Assembly: GCA_045539425.1 (NCBI GenBank)
Contig: JAZQFH010000030.1
Span: 26,078 to 90,077 of the forward strand
DNA: 64,000 bases
Direction of reading: 5' to 3'
From: RUG14871 sp045539425
Lineage (GTDB): Bacteria > Bacillota_I > Bacilli_A > Erysipelotrichales > Erysipelotrichaceae
Shown: in pieces, positions 1 through 7,688 of the stretch
Layout: the number at the start of each line of letters is the position of its first letter
Numbering within the stretch: position 1 is the first letter of the stretch
Made by a program: the position numbers and the translations under genes
Notes under the pieces: model-generated
Seen by the model: only the letters and a program-made list of their open reading frames with translations
Databases searched by the model: none
What the model was told of the DNA's origin: nothing

Positions 1-568
1 CCTTGGTTACATCTTTCAGTTCTTCCCTGCTCTTATCGCGGAAAGAACCGCCGCTTGCCGTAATAAGCAAGCGCTTGACCTGTTTCATCTTATTGCCGCG
101 CAGACACTGCAGGATAGCGGAATGTTCCGAGTCGATCGGGACAATGGAGACACCGTTCTTTTGACATGCCTCTTTTACCAGTTCCCCCGCAACAACCAGC
201 GTTTCCTTATTGGCAAGACAGATTTCCTTTTTCGCTTCAATGGCACACAGCGTCGGTTTCATGCCGACAAAGCCAACCAAAGCGTTCAGGATGACGTCCG
301 CTTCTTCATAAGCGGCGACTTTTAAAAGTCCCTCTTCCCCGAAGACGAATTCCATGTCGTTATACATCTGGGAGAGATGATAGGCATCCCTGCCTTCCGC
401 CACGCAGACAAGTTTCGGATGAATCTTCTTAAGAAGGTCCATCAATATTTCCGTGCGGTGTCCGCAGCTGACAGCGACGACTTCAAATTCATCGGGATGT
501 TGCAGACAGACATCCACGCTCTGGGTACCGATCGAACCGGTGACCCCTAAGATTGCTACACGTTTCAT
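1..568 (-). CDS. dxr: 1-deoxy-D-xylulose 5-phosphate reductoisomerase (N-terminal part)
   Basis: This enzyme makes 2-C-methyl-D-erythritol 4-phosphate from DXP with NADPH, the committed step of the MEP isoprenoid pathway in the cytosol. Only the first ~189 residues are inside the window; the rest lies to the left. The start MKRVAILGVTGSIG contains the NADPH-binding GxTGSIG motif, and LANKETLV and PIDSEHSAI near the cut are hallmark Dxr motifs. The reading frame is open to the window edge. The start codon overlaps the cdsA stop by 4 bases (ATGA), so it is translationally coupled behind cdsA and uppS. This links isoprenoid precursor synthesis to undecaprenyl-PP synthesis, the usual order in Bacillota. 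Identification is secure. Confidence 0.95.
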   Translation of the reverse strand, partial: MKRVAILGVTGSIGTQSVDVCLQHPDEFEVVAVSCGHRTEILMDLLKKIHPKLVCVAEGRDAYHLSQMYNDMEFVFGEEGLLKVAAYEEADVILNALVGFVGMKPTLCAIEAKKEICLANKETLVVAGELVKEACQKNGVSIVPIDSEHSAILQCLRGNKMKQVKRLLITASGGSFRDKSREELKDVTK

Positions 569-1326
569 AAAACTCCTAATAAGATATTCATTGCGACCAG
601 CGCAAAGATCAGTGAATCAACCCGATCCAGCATTCCGCCATGTCCCGGGAAGATATTGGAAAAGTCCTTGATTCCGTAATAACGCTTCACGGAAGAGAAC
701 GCGAGATCTCCAAGCTGTGAAATCAGAGGAATCGTTAACGATGCCGTAATAACCAGCAGTTTGGAATAGGACGTGAAGAAAAGCCCGCAGATTAGTCCGC
801 CAAGAGCTCCCACAAGATATCCACAGATAAAGCCTTCCACGGTCTTTTTCGGAGAGATGCGTTCATTCAGTTTATGCTTGCCAAATTTCATTCCGCCCAA
901 AAGCGCAAAACTGTCGGCCAGATAGCACAGCAGTAAGACAAAGAGCGTTTCCGCAAAGCCGTGCGAGCGGACGCTCACAAAGCACTCAAGTCCTGTTGTC
1001 AATAGACGGTACATTAGAAACAGGAAACTGATTTTGGAAAGATCGTACTTCTCTACATTTACGTTTAGAGCAAATAATAGAACGATCAAGAGTGCGCTGA
1101 GCGAAAAGTCATATGCTCTGAGATAGATGGAAACCATCGTGACAAGAAAGAGGATTGCCGTAAAGAGATAGAGCTCCTTCTTCTCATCCGTAACACATTT
1201 GACGTATTCATATGTGCCCAGTAAGGCGACAGCACCCAATAATACATTCAGTAACATTCCGCCGTAAACAAGCGGCGGTACGGCAATAAGAATAAGTACC
1301 GCAGCGGTGATCAGTCTCTGTTTCAT
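565..1326 (-). CDS. cdsA: Phosphatidate cytidylyltransferase
   Basis: CdsA converts phosphatidic acid and CTP to CDP-diacylglycerol, the branch point of phospholipid synthesis, in the cytoplasmic membrane. The 253-residue protein is made of hydrophobic helices from residue 5 onwards, as the family is. It ends with the family signature (S-x-K-R...KD...PGHGG...DRVD, residues ~213-240), which holds the metal-binding and catalytic residues. It overlaps uppS by 4 bases upstream and dxr by 4 bases downstream, so uppS-cdsA-dxr is a tightly coupled operon. Length is normal for the family. Confidence 0.96.
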   Translation of the reverse strand: MKQRLITAAVLILIAVPPLVYGGMLLNVLLGAVALLGTYEYVKCVTDEKKELYLFTAILFLVTMVSIYLRAYDFSLSALLIVLLFALNVNVEKYDLSKISFLFLMYRLLTTGLECFVSVRSHGFAETLFVLLLCYLADSFALLGGMKFGKHKLNERISPKKTVEGFICGYLVGALGGLICGLFFTSYSKLLVITASLTIPLISQLGDLAFSSVKRYYGIKDFSNIFPGHGGMLDRVDSLIFALVAMNILLGVL

Positions 1327-2033
1327 GCCTTGACACCTCCATATCTGCGGTCTCTTTTTGTAAAGTCACGGATACATTCCTCAAACTGGTCCTGTGTGAA
1401 TTCCGGCCACGGGGTATCCACAAACATGAATTCGGAGTATGCCATCTCCCATAAGAGGAAATTGCTGATGCGCTGCTCTCCGCTGGTGCGGATCATCAGA
1501 TCAACATCCGGATACTCCCCGCCCATAAGATACTGCTTGAATTCCTCTTCCGTCAGATCGTTAGAACGGATTCCCTGCTGTACATCCTGTGCATATTTCT
1601 GCGCAGCAAGTACGATTTCCCGCTTTCCTCCGTAATTGAAGGCAAAGTTCAGAATCATGCCTGTATTGACCGAAGTCTCTGAGATTGCTCTCTCCAGTAC
1701 TTCACGGGTATCCGCTGGGACATGTTCCCATTCCCCGATCATGCGGATGCGGATATTCTTTTCCATCAGTTCCTTCATGAATTTCTTGAAGAATATTTCC
1801 GGCAGCTTCATAAGAAAGCTGACTTCCTCCAGCGGACGTTTCCAGTTTTCCGTGGAGAATGCGTATAACGTAAGAACTTCAATGCCGAGATCATTCGCAC
1901 GGATCGCAATGTTTCTGACATTTTCGACACCGATCGTATGTCCGAACGTGCGTTCCCGGTTCTGTTTCTTTGCCCAGCGTCCGTTGCCGTCCATAATGAT
2001 GGCAACGTGTCTGCAGCTCTGATTCGGTTCCAT
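1323..2033 (-). CDS. uppS: Undecaprenyl diphosphate synthase (isoprenyl transferase)
   Basis: UppS condenses isopentenyl-PP units onto farnesyl-PP to make the C55 lipid carrier for peptidoglycan. The motif HVAIIMDGNGRWA near the N-terminus carries the catalytic Asp, STENWKRP follows, and DLMIRTSGEQRISNFLLW is the C-terminal substrate-binding signature. I place the start at the ATG at 2033 (MEPNQ), because AGGAAG lies 6-8 bases before it; a longer frame to 2081 exists, but its first codons overlap the promoter -10 element. That gives 236 residues, within the normal range. First gene of the uppS-cdsA-dxr unit. Confidence 0.95.
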   Translation of the reverse strand: MEPNQSCRHVAIIMDGNGRWAKKQNRERTFGHTIGVENVRNIAIRANDLGIEVLTLYAFSTENWKRPLEEVSFLMKLPEIFFKKFMKELMEKNIRIRMIGEWEHVPADTREVLERAISETSVNTGMILNFAFNYGGKREIVLAAQKYAQDVQQGIRSNDLTEEEFKQYLMGGEYPDVDLMIRTSGEQRISNFLLWEMAYSEFMFVDTPWPEFTQDQFEECIRDFTKRDRRYGGVKA

Positions 2034-2076
2034 AAACATCTTCCTTCCATAAGGGTCTTTTTTTACCCTTATGATT

Positions 2077-2104
2077 ATCATACCACAAATATGTTATCCT
2101 ACAA
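2077..2104 (-). promoter_or_regulatory. Sigma-A-type promoter of uppS-cdsA-dxr
   Basis: On the minus strand TTGTAG (2099-2104) and TATGAT (2077-2082) are separated by 16 bases. They lie about 45 bases before the uppS start and just after the frr terminator. Inferred from sequence only. Confidence 0.6.
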
Positions 2105-2122
2105 ACGCAGAAACCAACCGTC

Positions 2123-2145
2123 AAAAAAAGGAACCTTGCGGTTCC
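2123..2145 (-). terminator. Terminator after frr
   Basis: Minus-strand stem GGAACC, loop GCAA, stem GGTTCC, followed by seven T. It lies about 28 bases past the frr stop and separates pyrH-frr from uppS. Confidence 0.85.
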
Positions 2146-2172
2146 CTGATTGTGTGTTGTTTTGATTTTAGA

Positions 2173-2724
2173 TTAGATCTTCATGATCTCGTCGGCTTTT
2201 TCCTTGCACATGACATCTAACTTCTTGATGTAGTCATCCGTCAGCTTCTGGACCTGATCGAGTGTATCCTTTTCCAGATCTTCCGTCAGTTCCTTGTCTT
2301 TCTTAATGGCGTCATTGATGTCACGGCGGATATTACGGATCGTAACCTTGGCTTCTTCCAGCGTCTTGCCGAGTCCCTTGACTGTCTGCTTTCTCACATC
2401 TTCCGTCATGATAGGAACATTGATGCGGATGCATGTACCGTCGTTCTGCGGTGTCAGATTCAGATTCGCGGCATAGATTGCCTTTTCGATATTCTTTAAG
2501 GAAGATGGGTCATATGGTTTAACCAAAAGCTGTTTGCCTTCGACAACGCTTAAAGAAGCAATCTGGTTTAATGGAGTCGGAGCTCCATAGTAGTCGACTT
2601 CTACCGGGTCCAGCATGGAGACATTGGCACGGCCGGTTCTGACCTGACGTAACGCGTTATCAAAAGCGTTTCTGGATTTCTCCATCTTTTCCTCACATAA
2701 CTCTAAATAATATTCCTGTTCCAT
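2173..2724 (-). CDS. frr: Ribosome recycling factor
   Basis: RRF splits post-termination ribosomes together with EF-G. The 183-residue length is typical, and the sequence shows the domain I helices with family motifs such as RTGRANVSMLD (residues ~29-39), PLNQIASL, and the C-terminal segment RRDINDAIKKDKELTEDL. The start is preceded by AAAGGAG. It follows pyrH with a 4-base gap, the widely conserved pyrH-frr pair, and ends at a clear terminator. Confidence 0.97.
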   Translation of the reverse strand: MEQEYYLELCEEKMEKSRNAFDNALRQVRTGRANVSMLDPVEVDYYGAPTPLNQIASLSVVEGKQLLVKPYDPSSLKNIEKAIYAANLNLTPQNDGTCIRINVPIMTEDVRKQTVKGLGKTLEEAKVTIRNIRRDINDAIKKDKELTEDLEKDTLDQVQKLTDDYIKKLDVMCKEKADEIMKI

Positions 2725-2728
2725 ACAT

Positions 2729-3436
2729 TTACTCCTTTACGATTCTTGTACCTACGGCTGTACCGAGAACTGCATTGCGGATATTATGTTCGACACTCAT
2801 ATCGAACACAAACGATTCCATATTGGCCTGCTGGCACATACTGATACCGGTCAGGTCAATGACATTCAGATTCTTTACGAGTACATCCTTATATGTAAGT
2901 ATATCATACTTTACGGCTGTTTTATCAATATTCGGATCTGCGGAATAGACACCGTCCACACCGTGTTTCGCCATTAAGATCACGTCTGCCTTGATCTCGG
3001 CGGCTCTTAATGCCGCACAGGTATCCGTCGAGAAATACGGATTGCCGACGCCGCATCCGAAGACGACGATCTCATTGTTTTCCAGGTGGGCAATCGCCTT
3101 TTCGGCATCTGCCAGTTCAGCGATCTTATTCATTTCGATCGCACTCATGACGACCGCTTTCATGCCGGCATTGCTTAAGGCATTCTTCAAGGAGAGTGCA
3201 TTCATCATCGTGCCGAGCATGCCGATGTTATCGGCAATGCAGCGGTCCATCTTCATCTCCTGGGCAAACTTGCCGCGTAAGAGATTTCCCCCGCCGACAA
3301 CGATTCCGATCTGGACTCCCATATCGTAAACTTCCTTGATTTCCTGAGCTGTTCTTTCCAGAACTTCCGGATCAATGGCCTTTCCTTTGGAACCTAACGC
3401 TTCTCCGCTGAGTTTAAGTAATATTCTATGGTACAT
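2729..3436 (-). CDS. pyrH: UMP kinase
   Basis: PyrH phosphorylates UMP to UDP with ATP; bacterial enzymes are hexameric and distinct from eukaryotic UMP/CMP kinases. The amino-acid-kinase fold is visible: RILLKLSGEALG at the N-terminus (ATP phosphate binding), GIVVGGGNLLRG, and GVDGVYSADPN near residue 160. The length of 235 residues is standard. GGAGG precedes the start. In most Bacillota the order is rpsB-tsf-pyrH-frr; here a licT-type gene sits between tsf and pyrH, and pyrH has its own promoter. Confidence 0.97.
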   Translation of the reverse strand: MYHRILLKLSGEALGSKGKAIDPEVLERTAQEIKEVYDMGVQIGIVVGGGNLLRGKFAQEMKMDRCIADNIGMLGTMMNALSLKNALSNAGMKAVVMSAIEMNKIAELADAEKAIAHLENNEIVVFGCGVGNPYFSTDTCAALRAAEIKADVILMAKHGVDGVYSADPNIDKTAVKYDILTYKDVLVKNLNVIDLTGISMCQQANMESFVFDMSVEHNIRNAVLGTAVGTRIVKE

Positions 3437-3469
3437 ATAACCTCCATCCGTTTCATTTTTACTAAACCT

Positions 3470-3498
3470 ATTATAATGGATTCAACCGTCTTTTTAAA
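3470..3498 (-). promoter_or_regulatory. Promoter of pyrH-frr
   Basis: Minus-strand TTTAAA (3493-3498), a 17-base spacer, and a perfect TATAAT (3470-3475). It lies between the licT terminator and pyrH. Confidence 0.65.
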
Positions 3499-3503
3499 TA
3501 CGG

Positions 3504-3526
3504 AAAAGGCGTCATCTCGACGCCTT
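3504..3526 (-). terminator. Terminator after the licT-type gene
   Basis: Minus-strand stem AAGGCGTC, loop GAGAT, stem GACGCCTT, followed by a short T-rich tail. It lies just after the stop codon at 3537. Confidence 0.7.
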
Positions 3527-3536
3527 GGGTTACTGA

Positions 3537-4358
3537 TTATTCGGCGCGGGTAACAAGCCGGTTAATATGGATTGCCAGATAGAGCCTTTCCTCATCATTC
3601 AGATCAAATCCCGTTTTCATAAACAGATACTCGCCAAGCGACTGGGCACACGCCACGCTTTCCGGATAGCTCTGTTTCAGCTGCTCATACAGATCCTGAT
3701 TCTGCGTGACGATCTGCTCGCGGATCGTCATACGGCGTATCAGATAATCAAGATGGGTCACAAAGCGGCTGTAATTGAAGCTGTCCCGGTCAATATGGAG
3801 AGAAAAGCAATCCTCAATGATTTCGGTACACTCTTCGCACATGGCTGCCGTATCCAGCTTTTCCACTTTGCTCTGATCGATCCGGTCATTGATAAAATGA
3901 AGTGCCAGGGTTCCCGCTTCCATCGGCGGAAGTTTGACCCCGGTCATTTTCTGAATGATGCCGAGGGACTTCTTGGCCAGATTCATCTCCTTCGGATACA
4001 GCATCCGCAGATCCTGTATCAGCGGCTGTGCCAGGTAGATATTGGAATCCTTGCGCTGAATGGCAAACTGCAGATGGTCTGCCAAGGCAATGGCACTTGA
4101 GGATGGATAGACGTACTGAAGCTGATCGCTTACCATATCCAGAATCGTAATGGCACAGTTGATGATGACGGTCGGAATCGTGCGCAGAATGCCGAAATCC
4201 GAATCCTTAATGTTATAGAATGTGCGGTTGATCTTGCTTAAGGGGATCTCTTCATCGGGACGATAAAAACCGATTCCCTTTCCGAAGACGACAACTTCTC
4301 TCCGCTTGGAATCCAGACACAGTGATACATTATTGTTAATGCTTTTGATCACTTTCAT
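3537..4358 (-). CDS. BglG/LicT-family transcription antiterminator
   Basis: Family members bind a leader RNA (RAT) and prevent premature termination of sugar PTS operons; PTS phosphorylation of the PRD domains sets their activity. The start at 4358 (MKVIKSINNNVSLCLD) has a G-rich ribosome site and opens the RNA-binding CAT domain (residues ~1-55). PRD1 follows (~70-170) with histidines in ADHLQFAIQRKD and ALHFINDR, and PRD2 (~175-273) with THLDYLIRRM and LAIHINRL; all four regulatory His positions are kept. No PTS gene is adjacent. Its targets may be one of the PTS operons at 29.6, 53.7 or 63.4 kb, but I saw no convincing RAT there. LicT/SacT/BglG cannot be distinguished from sequence alone. 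Confidence 0.9.
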   Translation of the reverse strand: MKVIKSINNNVSLCLDSKRREVVVFGKGIGFYRPDEEIPLSKINRTFYNIKDSDFGILRTIPTVIINCAITILDMVSDQLQYVYPSSSAIALADHLQFAIQRKDSNIYLAQPLIQDLRMLYPKEMNLAKKSLGIIQKMTGVKLPPMEAGTLALHFINDRIDQSKVEKLDTAAMCEECTEIIEDCFSLHIDRDSFNYSRFVTHLDYLIRRMTIREQIVTQNQDLYEQLKQSYPESVACAQSLGEYLFMKTGFDLNDEERLYLAIHINRLVTRAE

Positions 4359-4451
4359 GAGTTCTGCTTTCCCCCGCAAAAAACATAACTACATTCCAAC
4401 AACTCGATTATTCCATTTCATCTAAAAAAGATGAGATACATCTCTCTTTTC

Positions 4452-4480
4452 ATTATAGATTCCCGTGAAATCCGTGTCAA
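4452..4480 (-). promoter_or_regulatory. Promoter of the licT-type gene
   Basis: Minus-strand TTGACA (4475-4480), a 17-base spacer, and TATAAT (4452-4457): a full consensus sigma-A promoter. The leader to the start codon is about 85 bases and contains a short hairpin followed by six T (around 4425-4445), which may be a weak attenuator. Confidence 0.85.
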
Positions 4481-4501
4481 ACGCAGAAGGATCAAGACAA
4501 A

Positions 4502-4527
4502 AGAAAAAGGACACTTGCGTGTCCTTT
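4502..4527 (-). terminator. Terminator of rpsB-tsf
   Basis: Minus-strand stem AAAGGACAC, loop GCAA, stem GTGTCCTTT, then T-rich. It lies just past the tsf stop. Confidence 0.88.
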
Positions 4528-4533
4528 CAGAGA

Positions 4534-5415
4534 TTAGAATGCGTTTGCGACTTCTTCTGCGAAGTTCTCTTCGCGTTTTTCCATGCCTTCGCCAACCTGG
4601 TAGCGGACAAAGTTCACAACAGAGGCACCGTTCTCTTTTAAGAACTGACCGACTTTCTTGTCCTGGTCTCTGAAATAGACCTGGTCAACTAAGCAGATTT
4701 CCTGTAAGGATTTGCTTAAACGGCCGTTTAAGATACCCTGTAAAACTTTTTCCGGTTTGCTTGCGAGGGATTCATCGTTCTTGATGATTTCCCACTGGAT
4801 GGCTTCTTCACGTTTGATGAAGTCAGCGTCCATGTGATCGCGGTCGATATACTGCGGGTTCATGCTTGCAACCTGCATTGCCATATCTTTCGCAACAGCT
4901 TCGTTTCCGCCTTTGACAACAGCTAATGCGCTGATTGCGCCGCCATTGTGCATGTACTGGCCGAATGCTTCGTCATCGTTCTTTGTAACGATAACGAATC
5001 TTCTTAAGCTGATCTTTTCACCGATCGTTGCAGTTGCGTTGACGATTTCGTCTGCGACTGTAGCGCCGTTTAATGCTAATGCATTCGCATCATCTAATGT
5101 TTTTGCATCACTGTTTAATAATGCTTCGGTAATACCATCTAATAAAGCCACGAATTTATCATTCTTTGCAACGAAGTCTGTTTCGGAGTTCACTTCGACT
5201 AAAACGGCTTTATTTCCGCAGGATTTGACTCTGCTTAAGCCTTCCGCAGCGATTCTGCCGGATTTCTTAGCAGCTTTGGAAATACCTTTTTCACGGAGCC
5301 AGTCAGTAGCTTTTGCAATGTCGCCGTCACATTCCGTTAAGGCTTTTTTGCAGTCCATCATTCCGGCGCCTGTTTTATCACGTAATTCTTTGACTAAACT
5401 TGCTGTAATCTGCAT
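4534..5415 (-). CDS. tsf: Elongation factor Ts
   Basis: EF-Ts is the guanine nucleotide exchange factor of EF-Tu. The N-terminal UBA-like domain ends in LRDKTGAGMMDCKKAL, the family signature; SETDFVAKNDKF (around residue 77) is the TDFV motif that contacts EF-Tu; and YIDRDHMDADF and GRLSKSLQEICL mark the C-terminal subdomain. The length of 293 residues is normal. It follows rpsB after 2 bases and shares its promoter. Confidence 0.98.
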   Translation of the reverse strand: MQITASLVKELRDKTGAGMMDCKKALTECDGDIAKATDWLREKGISKAAKKSGRIAAEGLSRVKSCGNKAVLVEVNSETDFVAKNDKFVALLDGITEALLNSDAKTLDDANALALNGATVADEIVNATATIGEKISLRRFVIVTKNDDEAFGQYMHNGGAISALAVVKGGNEAVAKDMAMQVASMNPQYIDRDHMDADFIKREEAIQWEIIKNDESLASKPEKVLQGILNGRLSKSLQEICLVDQVYFRDQDKKVGQFLKENGASVVNFVRYQVGEGMEKREENFAEEVANAF

Positions 5416-5417
5416 GA

Positions 5418-6365
5418 TTAATTCTCCTCGTTCTTTACTTCTTCAACCTTTTCTTCGGCTTTTTCTTCAGCTTTTTCAGCTTTGACTTCCTTGTTTTCTT
5501 CTGCCTTATTGTTGTCGCGTTTTACCCACTGACGTCTCTGGCGGTTCTGCTGCTGAGCTCTGCGTGCTTCAGCTGCTGCTTTACGACGTTTTTCGTTTTC
5601 TTCATACTGCTGTTCGACATTGACGATAACATCCTTCATTGTGATGTCTTCGCCTTCTTCAGCCTGGAATGCATATGCTAAGACACCTTCCTTAGTGTCG
5701 CAGATTGCATCAGCCATGATGCCGACTGTTAAGCGGATGGATTTGACTGCGTCGTCATTTGCCGGGATAACATAGTCGAGTAAGTCAGGATCACAGTTCG
5801 TGTCGGATAAGCCGAATACTGGGATTCTTAACTTCTTGGCTTCCAGAACAGCGATCTTGTCTTCTGTCGGGTCAACAACGAATAATGCATCCGGAAGTTT
5901 CTTCATTTCCTTGATACCGCCTAAGTTGTTTTCCAGCTTGGCAGCTTCTTTACGTAAGATAGCCTGTTCTTTCTTCGGATAGATTTCGATGGAGCCGGAA
6001 GCTTCCATTTCTTCGATCTCGACCAGTCTTCTGATACGTTTCTGGATCGTACGGAAGTTCGTTAAGATTCCGCCTAACCATCTCTGGTTGACATAGAAGG
6101 AACCGGAACGTAATGCTTCTTCCATAACGATTTCCTGAGCCTGTTTCTTCGTACCTACGAATAAGACTTTTCCACCCTTTTCAGCGATTGCATGCATTGC
6201 TGCATAAGCTTCGTCTAATTTGTTCTGGGTGCATTCAAGGTTGATGATGTAAACATCGTTTTTCGCCGTATAAATATATGGCTTCATTTTTGGGTTCCAA
6301 CGACGTGTCTGATGACCAAAATGTACGCCGTTTTCCAGAAGTTTTTTCATCGATACAACTGACAT
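5418..6365 (-). CDS. rpsB: 30S ribosomal protein S2, with long charged tail
   Basis: S2 is a late-assembling protein of the small subunit. The N-terminus MSVVSMKKLLENGVHFGHQTRRWNPKM and the segment RWLGGILTNFRTI are diagnostic. The conserved core ends near residue 235-250. The remaining ~65 residues are not part of the usual S2 fold: an Arg/Gln-rich stretch (RRAQQQNRQRRQW) followed by a Lys/Glu repeat rich in KAEE and EKVEE. At 315 residues it is clearly longer than the common 230-260. First gene of rpsB-tsf, transcribed from a strong promoter at 6487-6515. Confidence 0.97.
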   Translation of the reverse strand: MSVVSMKKLLENGVHFGHQTRRWNPKMKPYIYTAKNDVYIINLECTQNKLDEAYAAMHAIAEKGGKVLFVGTKKQAQEIVMEEALRSGSFYVNQRWLGGILTNFRTIQKRIRRLVEIEEMEASGSIEIYPKKEQAILRKEAAKLENNLGGIKEMKKLPDALFVVDPTEDKIAVLEAKKLRIPVFGLSDTNCDPDLLDYVIPANDDAVKSIRLTVGIMADAICDTKEGVLAYAFQAEEGEDITMKDVIVNVEQQYEENEKRRKAAAEARRAQQQNRQRRQWVKRDNNKAEENKEVKAEKAEEKAEEKVEEVKNEEN

Positions 6366-6480
6366 TATTCTTTTACCTCTCTTCCGTTGTGTCCTCCACT
6401 ATTTCGAACAGCGCTAACTCTTTCGAGCACGGAGCACTGAATCCATAGTGTGCGATGTGCATCTCTCTTTCAAGATGCCA
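6366..6480 (-). ncRNA. 5' leader of rpsB mRNA, possible autoregulatory element
   Basis: The leader is about 115 bases long and can fold: GCATCT...AGATGC (around 6460-6480) and CACT...AGTG (around 6438-6453). S2 mRNAs are often controlled through leader structures by S2 itself; here that is an inference from position and the visible stems. Confidence 0.4.
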
Positions 6481-6486
6481 GAATAG

Positions 6487-6515
6487 ATTTTACCATACGA
6501 GGTGTTCCAGTTCAA
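6487..6515 (-). promoter_or_regulatory. Promoter of rpsB-tsf
   Basis: Minus-strand TTGAAC (6510-6515), a 17-base spacer, and TAAAAT (6487-6492). Confidence 0.8.
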
Positions 6516-6731
6516 TATTTTTTGTCGAAAAATGTCACGTTTTAAAGCATGAAAAACGCCCGATTCTACGGCACTTTCCGCTTCTTTCCCGCCAGGCGGA
6601 ACCCTATCCAGGTAAAAACACGTTTATTTTACATCATTTTCAAAAAAACATCGCAATTCGTTACGATTTTTCTTGCCTTACGCAAAAGAAAATAAGAAAA
6701 TGTACGTATCAAAAAGTGAGGTATGTCAGAG
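6516..6731. other. Intergenic region between divergent rpsB and the PfkB kinase gene
   Basis: This AT-rich stretch contains a TTCCGC...GCGGAA inverted repeat (around 6578-6603). I see no clear consensus promoter for the plus-strand kinase and no RNA gene. Confidence 0.4.
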
Positions 6732-7655
6732 ATGGGAATTGCAGTATTCGGCGCAACCTTCGTGGATATCAAGGGATATCCTTTAGCTCAGTATATTCCG
6801 GCCGGCAGAAACGTCGGCAGAGTCATCCAGGTGCATGGCGGCGTCGCCAGAAATGTGGCGGAGGATATTGCAAATGTGGATCTTGCTCCGACATTTATAA
6901 CGGTACTGGATGAGAGCGGCATCAGCACGGATGTTTTGGAGAAGCTCAAACGCCATAAGATCAATACCGATTACATCATCCGCTCCAAGGACGGGCTGGG
7001 CAGCTGGCTTGCCATCTTCGATAATAACGGGGATGTCATCGCCTCCATTTCCAAGCGTCCTGATTTATCCCCATTGGAAGAAGTTTTGGATCAGCATGGA
7101 GATGAAATCGTCTCGAAATGCGACAGCATCGTCGTGGAGATCGATATGGAAGTATTCCTTCTGAAAAGGATCTTCGCGCTTGCAGAGAAGTATGATAAAG
7201 CCATCTACGCCGTTGTATCCAACATGTCCATTGCCATGGAGCGCAGGGATCTCATTCAGCAGGTTGACTGCCTTGTCTGCAATGAGCAGGAAGCCGGCCT
7301 TCTTTTCTCGGAAGAATACGAAGGAGAATCCCAGGAGGAACTAAGGGAAATCTTGGTGAAGAAGATCGTTTCCGCCAATATCAGACGCATGGTCATCACA
7401 CTCGGAGATCACGGTGCCGTATACGCGGAAAACGGCGGTGAAAGCGGAATCGTACAGGCGCAGAGAGTCGATGTCATTGACACCACCGGTGCCGGGGATT
7501 CCTTCTTTGCGGGAATCGCCATCGGCCTGACATACGGGAAAACACTGGAGGAATCCTGCATCATCGGAACGCGTCTTGCCTCAAGCGTCATTTCCACCAA
7601 AGAGAATGTCTGTCCGCGCTTTCTGCCGGAAGAATTCGATCTCATTCTGAAGTAA
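6732..7655 (+). CDS. PfkB-family carbohydrate kinase (ribokinase/pseudouridine kinase-like)
   Basis: PfkB kinases phosphorylate sugars or nucleosides with ATP. The N-terminal GATFVDIKGYP and VHGGVARNVAEDIA (about residues 35-48) correspond to the first family signature, and DTTGAGDSFFAGIAIGL (around 255) to the second, with the catalytic Asp and anion hole GAGD. The overall form resembles pseudouridine kinases (PsuK/YeiC), but the substrate cannot be fixed. The start at 6732 is preferred over 6723, because GTGAGG ends 10 bases before 6732 but only 1 base before 6723. Single-gene unit ending at a bidirectional terminator; no PsuG partner is adjacent. Confidence 0.85.
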   Translation: MGIAVFGATFVDIKGYPLAQYIPAGRNVGRVIQVHGGVARNVAEDIANVDLAPTFITVLDESGISTDVLEKLKRHKINTDYIIRSKDGLGSWLAIFDNNGDVIASISKRPDLSPLEEVLDQHGDEIVSKCDSIVVEIDMEVFLLKRIFALAEKYDKAIYAVVSNMSIAMERRDLIQQVDCLVCNEQEAGLLFSEEYEGESQEELREILVKKIVSANIRRMVITLGDHGAVYAENGGESGIVQAQRVDVIDTTGAGDSFFAGIAIGLTYGKTLEESCIIGTRLASSVISTKENVCPRFLPEEFDLILK

Positions 7656-7657
7656 AA

Positions 7658-7681
7658 CAAAAAGCGGTGACCCGCTTTTTT
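7658..7681. terminator. Bidirectional terminator between the kinase gene and xerC
   Basis: Stem AAAGCGG, loop, stem CCGCTTT, with T on one side and A on the other, so it works for both converging genes. Confidence 0.85.
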
Positions 7682-7688
7682 CATGTCA

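Noticed and set aside
3567..4100. Plus-strand frame of 177 codons
   Set aside because: Antisense shadow of the licT-type gene.
6570..6610. TTCCGC/GCGGAA inverted repeat as preQ1-like riboswitch
   Set aside because: The loop lacks the conserved pocket and no queuosine gene is adjacent.
6455..6913. Plus-strand frame of 152 codons before the kinase
   Set aside because: Overlaps the rpsB promoter and the kinase start; no ribosome site; composition unlike coding DNA.
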